64,000 nt of DNA from AC-56 sp963798705 (GTDB lineage Bacteria > Actinomycetota > Thermoleophilia > Solirubrobacterales > 70-9): positions 930,001 through 994,000 of the forward strand of contig CAWCTW010000005.1 of assembly GCA_963798705.1 (NCBI GenBank), given 5' to 3'. This document shows, one piece after another, positions 34,629 through 42,471 of the stretch. The position numbers and the translations under genes were made by a program. How positions within the stretch are numbered: position 1 is the first letter of the stretch; every line of letters starts with the position of its first letter. Below the pieces are notes generated by a model, which saw only the letters and a program-made list of their open reading frames with translations, was not told the origin of the DNA and searched no databases.

Positions 34629-35393
34629 GTGGAGTGGGCGATTGCGATCATCGCGCTCGCGCTGCTCGCCGTTGCCGCCGTATCGCGGCGGTTGTCGGGT
34701 ACGCCGGTCACGCCGACGATGGTGTTCGTCGCCATCGGGTTGCTGGTGGGCCCGCAGGTCATCGACCAGCTCGATCTGGCGAGCACGAGCTCGACCACCC
34801 GGGCATTGGCCGAGGCGACCCTGGCACTGGTGTTGTTCACCGATGCCTCGCGCATCGACCTGCGCCGGCTTCGCCGCGGGGTCGGCGTGCCGGTGCGGCT
34901 GCTCGGCATTGGGCTGCCGCTGACGATCGGATGACTCCGGGCGAGGCGCTGATCGTGGGCGTGGTGCTCGCTCCAAGGCATCTTGCTCGGCCCCGCGCTG
35001 TCTGATCTGAGCTGGAGCCTTGTCCTCTACGCCGTCCTCAGCCTGACGATCGTGCGGATGGTGCCGGTCGCGATTGCGATGTGGGGGTCGCGCGCCCGCA
35101 GGCCGACCCTCGGCTTCCTCGGCTGGTTCGGCCCGCGCGGGCTGGCCTCGATCGTGTTCGCGGTGATCGTGATCGAGGAGTCGCATCTCCCCCAGGAGCA
35201 CGCGATCGTCACGGCGGTCTATTTGACCGTTGGACTCTCAGTCTTCGCCCACGGCCTCACGGCCGCTCCATTGGCCAAGCGATACGCCCGCTGGTACCGC
35301 GTCCATCCCCGCGGCAAGCGCCCGTCGATGGAGAGCCGCCCGGCGGAGCTGACGCGGGTGCGTGGCGCCGAATCCACCGCACTTTCTCCGTAG
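34629..35393 (+). pseudogene. Cation/proton antiporter (CPA1/NhaP-like) with internal deletions
   Basis: The N-terminal part (GTG 34629 to TGA 34934) encodes VTPTMVFVAIGLLVGPQVID, ALVLFTDASRIDLRRL and VRLLGIGLPLTIG, which match the first membrane helices of NhaP-type antiporters. A different frame then gives TPGEALIVGVVLAP, normally the helix just before the ion-binding region. From about 34980 the C-terminal helices appear (LLGPALSDLSWSLVLYAVLSL, GFLGWFGPRGLASIVFAVIV, TVYLTVGLSVFAHGLTA). Most of the central helices are missing. The product would be non-functional: a decayed remnant or a collapsed assembly. Confidence 0.75.
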
Positions 35394-35421
35394 CCGACTA
35401 TTCGGACGCTTAAGCGAGCCC

Positions 35422-35469
35422 CGCAGGTGCCGCCGTCGGCCCGAGACGCGTCCGCCGGCGGCACCTGCG
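35422..35469. terminator. Bidirectional hairpin terminator between convergent genes
   Basis: An 18-bp stem with one mismatch (35422-35439 against 35452-35469, ends GCAGGTGCCGCC and GGCGGCACCTGC) surrounds a 12-nt loop. It lies between the antiporter remnant (ends 35393, plus) and the DUF2252 gene (ends 35490, minus), a position suited to terminating both transcripts. There is no long T-run. Confidence 0.6.
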
Positions 35470-35489
35470 ATCCGTGTTGACGCGGCCGG

Positions 35490-36881
35490 CTAGATGCCTT
35501 CGTGGGCCGTCACCCTGCCGTCCTTGACGGCGTCCTTCAGCGCCTCGTAGTCACGCTGGTTCTGATCCGCGTAAACCTCCGCGAAGTCGGCCATGGCCCG
35601 ATCGAACGTATCTCCGCGGCCCAGATAGGCGGCGATCGCGATGCGATCACCCGAGCGCGCGTGGGCGCGAGCAAGGGTCGACCCGCAGATCTGGCCATAC
35701 GCGATCATCTCCTTGGGACTCATGACGTCCACGCGCGCCGATCCTTTCTGGTCCCACAGCTGGCGCACGTAGAAGTCGCGTAGGTGGCCGTCAGGGCCTT
35801 CAGCCGTGAGCCAGCCGAGGAAGATGTCGCTTCCGGCCTGCATCATTCGCTGCCCTTCGACCACCCGCTGCCCGTGGTGCTCGTAATCGCTCGCCTCGGT
35901 GAATGGCTCGAGAACGGACGCCTCGGCCTCCTTGGCCTGAAGAAGCAGGGGATCGCGATCATCGCGCCCCACGAGCAGTGCGACGAATGCCCGGGTGCCA
36001 ACGCTGCCGACACCGACGACCTTGCGAGCGGCGTGCACGTATCGAAAGCGCTCCAACAGGCGACGGCGATCGTCCGCCAGGGTCTGGCCGTAGCGATCGA
36101 GAACGGCGCGCACGCGGTCCTCCGCTTCCTCGGCCCGGTCGGCGAAGAGCTCCTCCAGCGGGACGATCACCGGCGGGTCGCTGACGATCCGCGGCTCGCC
36201 GTCCACGTCGTGCGTGAGCTTGCTGAAGGCGCGCATGCTGTCCTTGGTCCGGGCCTTTGCGACGTTGCGCTCGAACGCCTTGATCTCATGTTTCTTCGCC
36301 TCCCCCTGCCAGCGCTGAAGCAGCGATGTGACATCGAGGCGTTGGTACCAAACGTCGAGAGTCCGCTCCTGCGCGAACCCGCGCATCGCCTGGCGGTAGC
36401 CGGCCGCGGCGGCGATGACCACCGCGCTTCGCTGAGCCTGGTCGAATCCACGCTCGCGGCCGGCAACCTCGAAGCTCGCGGCGAGCCGTTTCACGTCCCA
36501 CTCCCAGGGGCCCGGCAGCGTCTCGTCGAAGTCGTTGACGTCGAAGACGAGCATCCGATCGGGCGCGGCGAAGGCGCCGAAGTTCTCGAGATGCGCATCG
36601 CCGCAGAGCTGAACCTCGAGCCCCGACCGTGGGGTGTCAGCCAGGTCGGCGGCCATGATCGCCGCTGCGCCCCGGTAGAAGGCAAACGCGGACACGAGCA
36701 TGCGCCCGTAGCGGATTGGGACGAGCTCCGGCGCACGTGTCGTGGCCTGCTGCTCGAGCACTTCGACCGCGTCAGGCCTGTCGCCTGCCGGGACCCAATC
36801 AGCATGACTGGAACGAGGTGCCTTGCGGCGAGCGGCCTTCCCCGCGACCGCGCGCTCGTTGCGCGAAGACGCCTCCAGCAT
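35490..36881 (-). CDS. DUF2252 family protein
   Basis: A 463-aa protein of the DUF2252 family. Characteristic segments are FYRGAAAIMAADLADTPRSG, VQLCGDAHLENFGAF, LVFDVNDFDETLPGPWEWDVKRLAASF and GVGSVGTRAFVALLVGRD. The GDAHLENFG and VFDVNDFDE blocks resemble the catalytic HxDxxxxN and metal-binding DxD elements of aminoglycoside-phosphotransferase-like kinases, so a kinase-like fold is plausible, but no substrate is known. ATG 36881 was chosen where homology begins; the open frame to 36986 adds an unconserved Cys/Arg-rich leader. It is divergent from the formate dehydrogenase operon across 232 bp. Confidence 0.85.
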   Translation of the reverse strand: MLEASSRNERAVAGKAARRKAPRSSHADWVPAGDRPDAVEVLEQQATTRAPELVPIRYGRMLVSAFAFYRGAAAIMAADLADTPRSGLEVQLCGDAHLENFGAFAAPDRMLVFDVNDFDETLPGPWEWDVKRLAASFEVAGRERGFDQAQRSAVVIAAAAGYRQAMRGFAQERTLDVWYQRLDVTSLLQRWQGEAKKHEIKAFERNVAKARTKDSMRAFSKLTHDVDGEPRIVSDPPVIVPLEELFADRAEEAEDRVRAVLDRYGQTLADDRRRLLERFRYVHAARKVVGVGSVGTRAFVALLVGRDDRDPLLLQAKEAEASVLEPFTEASDYEHHGQRVVEGQRMMQAGSDIFLGWLTAEGPDGHLRDFYVRQLWDQKGSARVDVMSPKEMIAYGQICGSTLARAHARSGDRIAIAAYLGRGDTFDRAMADFAEVYADQNQRDYEALKDAVKDGRVTAHEGI

Positions 36882-37099
36882 CAGCCTGGCGCCCCGGCGG
36901 GCGACGGCGTCACCGTTGCCTCCTCGAGATCGGTTCGGGTTGCACGACACTGCAATCCAACTGCGGCAGCGGCAGGGATGCATCACACGATCCGGGTGAA
37001 GTACAGGGTGCGCTTAGCGATCCGTCGCTGCGCATGTTTCCGGGCGGCGGCTTCGGCGGCTTGGAGGCCTGCGTGCCGGCGACGTACCCGCGGCGGGTG

Positions 37100-37105
37100 T
37101 AGATT
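37100..37105 (+). promoter_or_regulatory. Putative -10 box of the formate dehydrogenase operon
   Basis: TAGATT at 37100-37105 lies 8 nt before the GTG start at 37114, close to the spacing of leaderless actinobacterial promoters. No clear -35 box or ribosome site is visible. The rest of 36882-37099 shows no recognisable element. Confidence 0.4.
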
Positions 37106-37113
37106 CGGTCCGG

Positions 37114-38781
37114 GTGCCCGGTCAAACCGTCAGCGAGCTCGAGCGTCGCTACGAGCGGCGTGGCTCCGCGGTCCTCGATCGGCTGCGGGCGACCAAGGAA
37201 TCTCGAGGACGGATCGAGCCCGAGGACGTCGATCGGATCGCTGCGTCCCTCGATCTGCCGCGGGCACACGTCAACGCCGCCGCCTCCTTTTACGCGGACC
37301 TCGGCTTCACGGTCCGCGCCGACCGTCATGTGCAGGTGTGCGACGGCACCGCCTGTTTCTCGGCGCGGGGTGGCTCGGACGCCTCGAACATGTCGCGGGA
37401 CCTCGCCGCTGACGGGGAGACCTCGACACAGCCGGTCTACTGCCTCGGCTACTGCTACGCCGGCCCGGCCGCCCTCGATGGCGAGGAGCCTCGGGCCGGC
37501 CCGGATCTGGTCGATCAGCTACTCGGGCGCACTGAGCCCACGGACCCGGAGATTCCATTCCGCAGCATGGTCGACGAGCCGGTCGTCCTCGCCGGCCTGA
37601 CGGGTGAGGGCGAGGACCCCTGGAAAGCGTGGCACGAGGTGCTGGCCTCCGGGGATCGGGGGCGGGTGATCCGCGAGGTGCTCGAATCCGGGCTTCGCGG
37701 CCGCGGCGGCGCCGGGTTTCCGGCGGCTCGCAAGTGGGAGACGGTGGCGGGCTCGGGTCTGCCTGGCCCCCGTTACGTGATCTGCAACGGCGACGAGGGC
37801 GATCCGGGGTCCTTCGTCGATCGTCTGCTCATGGAGCGCGACCCCGAGCGGCTTCTCGCGGGCCTGGCGCTGGCCGCGTTTGCGACCGGCGCCGAGCACG
37901 GCTACGTGTACGTGCGGTCCGAGTATCCGCAGGCTCGCGAGCGCCTTCGCAGCGCGGTCGCCGCCGCGCGCGACGCCGGTCACCTGGGCCGCAAGCTCGA
38001 CGCGGCGGGAACGAGCTTCGACGTTGAGGTCTTCGAGGGAGCCGGCTCGTACGTCGCCGGTGAGGAGACGTCCCTCATCCACTCGATTGAGGGGCTTCGG
38101 GGCGAGGTCGCGGTTCGCCCTCCCTATCCGACGGACCGCGGCCTGATGCACCGCCCGACCGTCGTCAACAACGTCGAGACCCTCTGTGCCGTCCCCTGGA
38201 TCGTCGCCCGGGGCGGAGCGGCCTATCACCGCCACGGCGTTTCCGGAAGTCGCGGGACCAAGGTGGTGTGCCTGAACGAGCGGTTCCGGAACCCGGGTGC
38301 CTACGAGGTCGAGCTCGGGACGACCCTTCGCAGGATCGTCGACGAGATCGGCGGCGGCGTCGCCGGCGGCCACGAGCTGCGCTCCATCCAGGTGGGTGGA
38401 CCGCTGGGCGGATTCCTCTCGCCGGATCAGCTCGACACGCCGCTCAGCTTCGATGCCGTTCGGGAGTCCGGCGCCGAGCTCGGGCACGGCAGTGTGATCG
38501 CGCTTGACGAGCGCGTTTCGGGGATCGCGCTTCTTCGTCACGTCTGGCGCTTTGCCGCCAGTGAGAGTTGCGGCACGTGCTCGCCCTGCAGGATCGGCAC
38601 CCGGCGCGGACTCGAGGCCGCCGAGCGCCTGGCCGCTGGGCGCGAGGGGCTCGGCGACGCACACGAGCAGCTGCTCGAGACGCTGCGGCTCGGGAGCCTA
38701 TGCGCCTTCGGACGCACCGTCCCCCAGGCGGTCCGAAGCGTTCACCGCGTCTACGCCGACGAGATCGGAGGCGCGACGTGA
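37114..38781 (+). CDS. NAD-dependent formate dehydrogenase, fused NuoE/NuoF-like beta subunit
   Basis: A 555-aa fusion. Residues 1-145 are NuoE-like, with [2Fe-2S] ligands C76, C81, C110 and C114. Residues 150-555 are NuoF-like, with the NADH loop GRGGAGF (196-202), the FMN segment GDEGDPGSF and a C-terminal [4Fe-4S] set C486, C489, C492 and C530. It is the diaphorase that passes electrons from formate to NAD+. It starts at GTG 37114; its stop overlaps the alpha-subunit GTG (GTGA). The fused arrangement matches soluble cytoplasmic FDHs such as the FdsG/FdsB pair, here as one chain. Confidence 0.93.
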   Translation: MPGQTVSELERRYERRGSAVLDRLRATKESRGRIEPEDVDRIAASLDLPRAHVNAAASFYADLGFTVRADRHVQVCDGTACFSARGGSDASNMSRDLAADGETSTQPVYCLGYCYAGPAALDGEEPRAGPDLVDQLLGRTEPTDPEIPFRSMVDEPVVLAGLTGEGEDPWKAWHEVLASGDRGRVIREVLESGLRGRGGAGFPAARKWETVAGSGLPGPRYVICNGDEGDPGSFVDRLLMERDPERLLAGLALAAFATGAEHGYVYVRSEYPQARERLRSAVAAARDAGHLGRKLDAAGTSFDVEVFEGAGSYVAGEETSLIHSIEGLRGEVAVRPPYPTDRGLMHRPTVVNNVETLCAVPWIVARGGAAYHRHGVSGSRGTKVVCLNERFRNPGAYEVELGTTLRRIVDEIGGGVAGGHELRSIQVGGPLGGFLSPDQLDTPLSFDAVRESGAELGHGSVIALDERVSGIALLRHVWRFAASESCGTCSPCRIGTRRGLEAAERLAAGREGLGDAHEQLLETLRLGSLCAFGRTVPQAVRSVHRVYADEIGGAT

Positions 38782-41462
38782 CGATCAGCGCGACCGTGAA
38801 CGGAACCGAGGTGACCGTGGCTGACGGGGCCACCGTCCTGAACGCGGTCCATGCCGCCGGTGGGGACGTGCCCGCGCTCTGCTGGGACGAGCGGCTTCGA
38901 CCCTATGGCTCCTGCCGCGTCTGCATGGTCGCGCTGGGCGGGCACGAGGCGCCGGTCCCCGCCTGCAGCACCCCCCTTGCTCACGGCGCCGAGATCGACA
39001 CCGGGGATCCGGTGGCCGCCCGGACCGCCCGCGGTGCGCTCGAGCTACTGGTCTCCTCCCTGCCGGACCGTGCTCTGGAGGTGCCGGCGGACCGGAGTGA
39101 GCTGGTGCGCGCGTGCGAGTCGCTTGGGATCGACCGGGAGCGCTTCTCGGGAACGCGACGCGACGGTCCCCGCGATGACAGCCACCCCTACCTCAAGTAC
39201 GACCCGCAGCTCTGCATATCGTGCGCCAGATGCGTGCGGATGTGCGACGAGGTCCAGGGCACCTTTGCGCTCGCGATGGTGGGAAGGGGATTCGAGACCG
39301 TGATGGCGCCCGGATCGCAGGGCGACGTGTGGGCCGAGTCGGATTGCGTCGCGTGCGGGGCCTGCGCCGACTCGTGTCCCTCAGGCGCGATCACCGAGCC
39401 TGGCCTCCTCGACCCCCAGCCGACTGAGCGGGTCGTCACCACCACGTGCGGCTACTGCGGCGTGGGCTGCACCCTGGACGCCCACGTGCGCGATGGCGAG
39501 GTCGCGAGCGTCTCCCCCAACCTCCACGCGCCGGTGAACCGTGGTCACGCGTGCGTCAAGGGCAGGTTCGCCCATGGCTTCGCACGCTCGCGGGATCGCC
39601 TCACGCGACCGCTTCTGCGACGGGGCAGCCAGCTGGAGGAGGCGAGCTGGGAGGAGGCGATCGGCCATGTCAGCGGAGAGCTGCGCCGGATCGTGGACGT
39701 TCACGGCCCGAACGCGGTCGCGGCGATCTCCTCGGCCCGGGCGACCAACGAGGAGAACTACCTGCTCCAGAAGCTGATGCGAGTCGCGATTGGCACCAAC
39801 AGCGTCGACAATTGCTCGCGGCTCTGCCACGCCCCGTCGTCGGCAGGGCTGATCGCCTCGCTCGGCCTCTCCGGCGGCAGCAATGCCTTCGACGACTTCG
39901 ATCGAGCCGACTGCTTTCTCCTGGCGGGCGCCAACCCGACCGAGGCGCATCCGGTGGTGGGCGCGCGAATGAAGCAGCGCGTGATCTCCGGCGCCTCCCT
40001 GATCGTGGTCGACCCCAGGCGGATCGAGCTGGCCTCGTATGCCGACGTCCACCTGCGAGGACATCCCGGCTCCAACGTGGCCGTCTTCAACGGGCTCGCG
40101 CACGTCCTGCTGGCCGAAGGCCTCGCCGACGAGGAGTTCCTGGCGCGGCGCGCCGATGGACTCGCGGAGCTGGGAGAGATCCTGGCCGGCTACACGCCGG
40201 ACGCCGTGGAGGAGATCTCCGGCGTGCCGGCCGCCGACCTGATCCGCGCCGCGAGGATCTACGGTGAGGCACGCCACGGTGCCATCGTCTACGGCCTCGG
40301 CGTCACGGAGCACGCTCATGGCACCGACGGTGTCCGCACGCTCACCAACCTCGCGATCCTCACCGGGGCCGTGGGCACGCCGGATGGCTGCGGGGTGAAT
40401 CCGCTGCGGGGCCAGAACAACGTGCAGGGCGCATCGGACATCGGCGCGCTCCCCGACCTCCTCCCCGGCTACCAGCGGGTGTCGGACGATGAAGCCGCCT
40501 CGCGATTCGAGCGCTCCTGGGGCGCGAGGATCGATCGCAAGCCGGGATTGCCGATCCCGGCGATGTTCGACGCCGCCCTCGACGGACGGCTGAAGGCCCT
40601 GTACGTATTCGGGGAGGACATCGCGCAGACCGACCCCGACAGCTCCAAGGTGGAGGCGGTGATCGACGCCTGCGAGCTGGTGATATCCCAGGAGATCTTT
40701 CTGTCCCGGACCGCCGAGCGCGCCGACGTCGTCCTCCCTGGGGCGTCGTACCTGGAGAAGGACGGGACCTTCGTCAACTTCGACCGCCGCTTCCAGCGCG
40801 TCCGCCCCGTGCTGGATCCTCCCGGCGAGGCTCGCACCGACTTCGAGGTGATCAAGATGGTCGCTGAGGGTCTCGAATGCGACCTGGGATGCGCGACGCC
40901 GGCAGATGCGATGCGCGAGCTGGCCTCGTTGGCGCCGCTGTACGCCGGCATCTCGCACGAACGCCTGGACCGCGAGGGCCCGCTTCACTGGCCATGCCGG
41001 TCCGTGGACGATCCTGGCGAGGCGGTGCTCTACCTCGATGGATTCGCGACCGCCGGCGGGCGCGCTCAGCTGGCCGCCAAGCCCTACCTGCCGCCCGGAG
41101 AGCAGCCGGACGAGTCATACCCCTTCGTGCTGGTCACCGGGCGGCGGTTGGTGCACTACAACGCCGGCACGATGACCCGGCGCACCGACAATTTGCGGCT
41201 TCTCGACGCCGAGCGGGTCGAGGTCAACCCCTCCGATGCCGAGCGGCTCGGCGTCGGTGACGGAGACGTCGTCTCGATGACGAGTCGCCGCGGCAGCGTC
41301 ACCCTGGCGGCGGACGTCACGAGCAGGGTCGCGCCGGGCGAGCTCTTCATGTCATTCCACTTCCCGGAGGCACTGGCCAATTCGCTGACCTCCAACGCCG
41401 TGGACGACGTCACGTCGTGTCCGGAGTACAAGGTGACCGCCGTGCAGCTGGAGGCGGGGTAG
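38778..41462 (+). CDS. Formate dehydrogenase alpha subunit, molybdopterin (Mo/W-bis-MGD) enzyme
   Basis: An 894-aa catalytic subunit. The N-terminal [2Fe-2S] domain uses C35, C46, C49 and C63. Two ferredoxin-type [4Fe-4S] sets follow (C146, C149, C152, C156; C190, C193, C196, C200). The molybdopterin domain begins with its own [4Fe-4S] set (C224, C227, C231, C259). C350-H351 in NCSRLCHAPS is the catalytic metal-ligand Cys and its His, so this is a Cys rather than selenocysteine enzyme. It oxidises formate to CO2 and may run in reverse. No fdsD-like small subunit or fdhD sulfurtransferase gene is seen next to it. Confidence 0.95.
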   Translation: MTISATVNGTEVTVADGATVLNAVHAAGGDVPALCWDERLRPYGSCRVCMVALGGHEAPVPACSTPLAHGAEIDTGDPVAARTARGALELLVSSLPDRALEVPADRSELVRACESLGIDRERFSGTRRDGPRDDSHPYLKYDPQLCISCARCVRMCDEVQGTFALAMVGRGFETVMAPGSQGDVWAESDCVACGACADSCPSGAITEPGLLDPQPTERVVTTTCGYCGVGCTLDAHVRDGEVASVSPNLHAPVNRGHACVKGRFAHGFARSRDRLTRPLLRRGSQLEEASWEEAIGHVSGELRRIVDVHGPNAVAAISSARATNEENYLLQKLMRVAIGTNSVDNCSRLCHAPSSAGLIASLGLSGGSNAFDDFDRADCFLLAGANPTEAHPVVGARMKQRVISGASLIVVDPRRIELASYADVHLRGHPGSNVAVFNGLAHVLLAEGLADEEFLARRADGLAELGEILAGYTPDAVEEISGVPAADLIRAARIYGEARHGAIVYGLGVTEHAHGTDGVRTLTNLAILTGAVGTPDGCGVNPLRGQNNVQGASDIGALPDLLPGYQRVSDDEAASRFERSWGARIDRKPGLPIPAMFDAALDGRLKALYVFGEDIAQTDPDSSKVEAVIDACELVISQEIFLSRTAERADVVLPGASYLEKDGTFVNFDRRFQRVRPVLDPPGEARTDFEVIKMVAEGLECDLGCATPADAMRELASLAPLYAGISHERLDREGPLHWPCRSVDDPGEAVLYLDGFATAGGRAQLAAKPYLPPGEQPDESYPFVLVTGRRLVHYNAGTMTRRTDNLRLLDAERVEVNPSDAERLGVGDGDVVSMTSRRGSVTLAADVTSRVAPGELFMSFHFPEALANSLTSNAVDDVTSCPEYKVTAVQLEAG

Positions 41463-41498
41463 GTACGCCCGCCAGATGACGACGAAGGGAGAGGCGAG

Positions 41499-42410
41499 AT
41501 GGAATTCGGGGTAGAGAGGGGCGCGGAGGAGCCCGACGGCGCGCGACCGGCCGCGCCCGCCGCGCCTCCCAGCCTCGACGCGCTCATGCCGCCGCAGATC
41601 GCGGCCAAGGCGGGAGACGTCGGGGTGACGAAGGTCGGCATGAGCGCGGTTAGCACGCTCGCCCTCGCGGTGCTCGCCGGGGCCTTCATCGGATTGGGCG
41701 CGATGTTCGCTACGGCCGTGACCGCCGGCTCTGCGGATGCGATCCCGTTCGGTCTTGCAAAGCTGATCGCGGGGATCGCATTCTCGCTCGGCCTGATCCT
41801 CGTGGTCGTGGCCGGCGCCGAGCTGTTCACCGGAAACAATCTCATCGTGATGGCCTGGGCGGAGCGGCGGGTCCCGATCAAGAGAGTGCTCCGCAACTGG
41901 GTCCTCGTCTACGCCGGAAACCTCGTCGGCGCGGTCGCGACGGTGTTACTGGTCTACGCGAGCAAGCAGTACGAGTTCGGCGACGGGGCCGTCGGAGCGA
42001 ACGCCCTCGCAATCGCCCAGACCAAGACGAGCCTGGGCTTCGGCCAGGCGATCGCCCTGGGGATCCTCTGCAACGCCCTGGTCTGCCTGGCGATCTGGCT
42101 CACGTACGCGGCGCGCTCGGTCACCGACAAGGTGCTCGCCATCCTGTTCCCGATCACCGCCTTCGTAGCGGCCGGCTTCGAGCACAGCGTCGCGAACATG
42201 TACTTCCTCCCGATGGGCCTCCTCATCCACGACGACGCGTCGTCCACCTTCTGGCACGCAAGCGGGACCAGCCCGTCCGACTATCCCGACATCACCTGGG
42301 CCCACGCCCTTGTGGACAACCTGCTGCCGGTGACGATCGGGAACATCATCGGCGGATCGGTCATGGTGGGTCTCGTCTACTGGCTGATCTACGTCCGCAC
42401 CGAGCACTGA
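41499..42410 (+). CDS. Formate/nitrite transporter family channel (FocA/FdhC-like)
   Basis: A 303-aa membrane protein with six helices after a 35-residue Pro/Ala-rich cytoplasmic N-terminus. FNT signatures are AGAELFTGNN (helix 2-3 region) and GFEHSVANMYFLP, whose His is the central-pore residue that protonates the anion. It begins 36 bp after the alpha subunit on the same strand, which supports formate as the permeant ion. It should let formate enter for oxidation by the adjacent enzyme. Confidence 0.92.
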   Translation: MEFGVERGAEEPDGARPAAPAAPPSLDALMPPQIAAKAGDVGVTKVGMSAVSTLALAVLAGAFIGLGAMFATAVTAGSADAIPFGLAKLIAGIAFSLGLILVVVAGAELFTGNNLIVMAWAERRVPIKRVLRNWVLVYAGNLVGAVATVLLVYASKQYEFGDGAVGANALAIAQTKTSLGFGQAIALGILCNALVCLAIWLTYAARSVTDKVLAILFPITAFVAAGFEHSVANMYFLPMGLLIHDDASSTFWHASGTSPSDYPDITWAHALVDNLLPVTIGNIIGGSVMVGLVYWLIYVRTEH

Positions 42411-42471
42411 CGAGCGGCCGGCTCCCGGTGGGCGGCGCCCCTCGCGCCCCGCGAGCCGCCGTGGGCCATGG

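Noticed and set aside
42411..42471. GC-rich hairpin between the convergent formate channel and acyl-CoA synthetase genes as a terminator
   Set aside because: The stem (GGCGG...CTCGC/GCGAG...CCGCC) has a large bulge and no T-run; it could be chance at this GC content.
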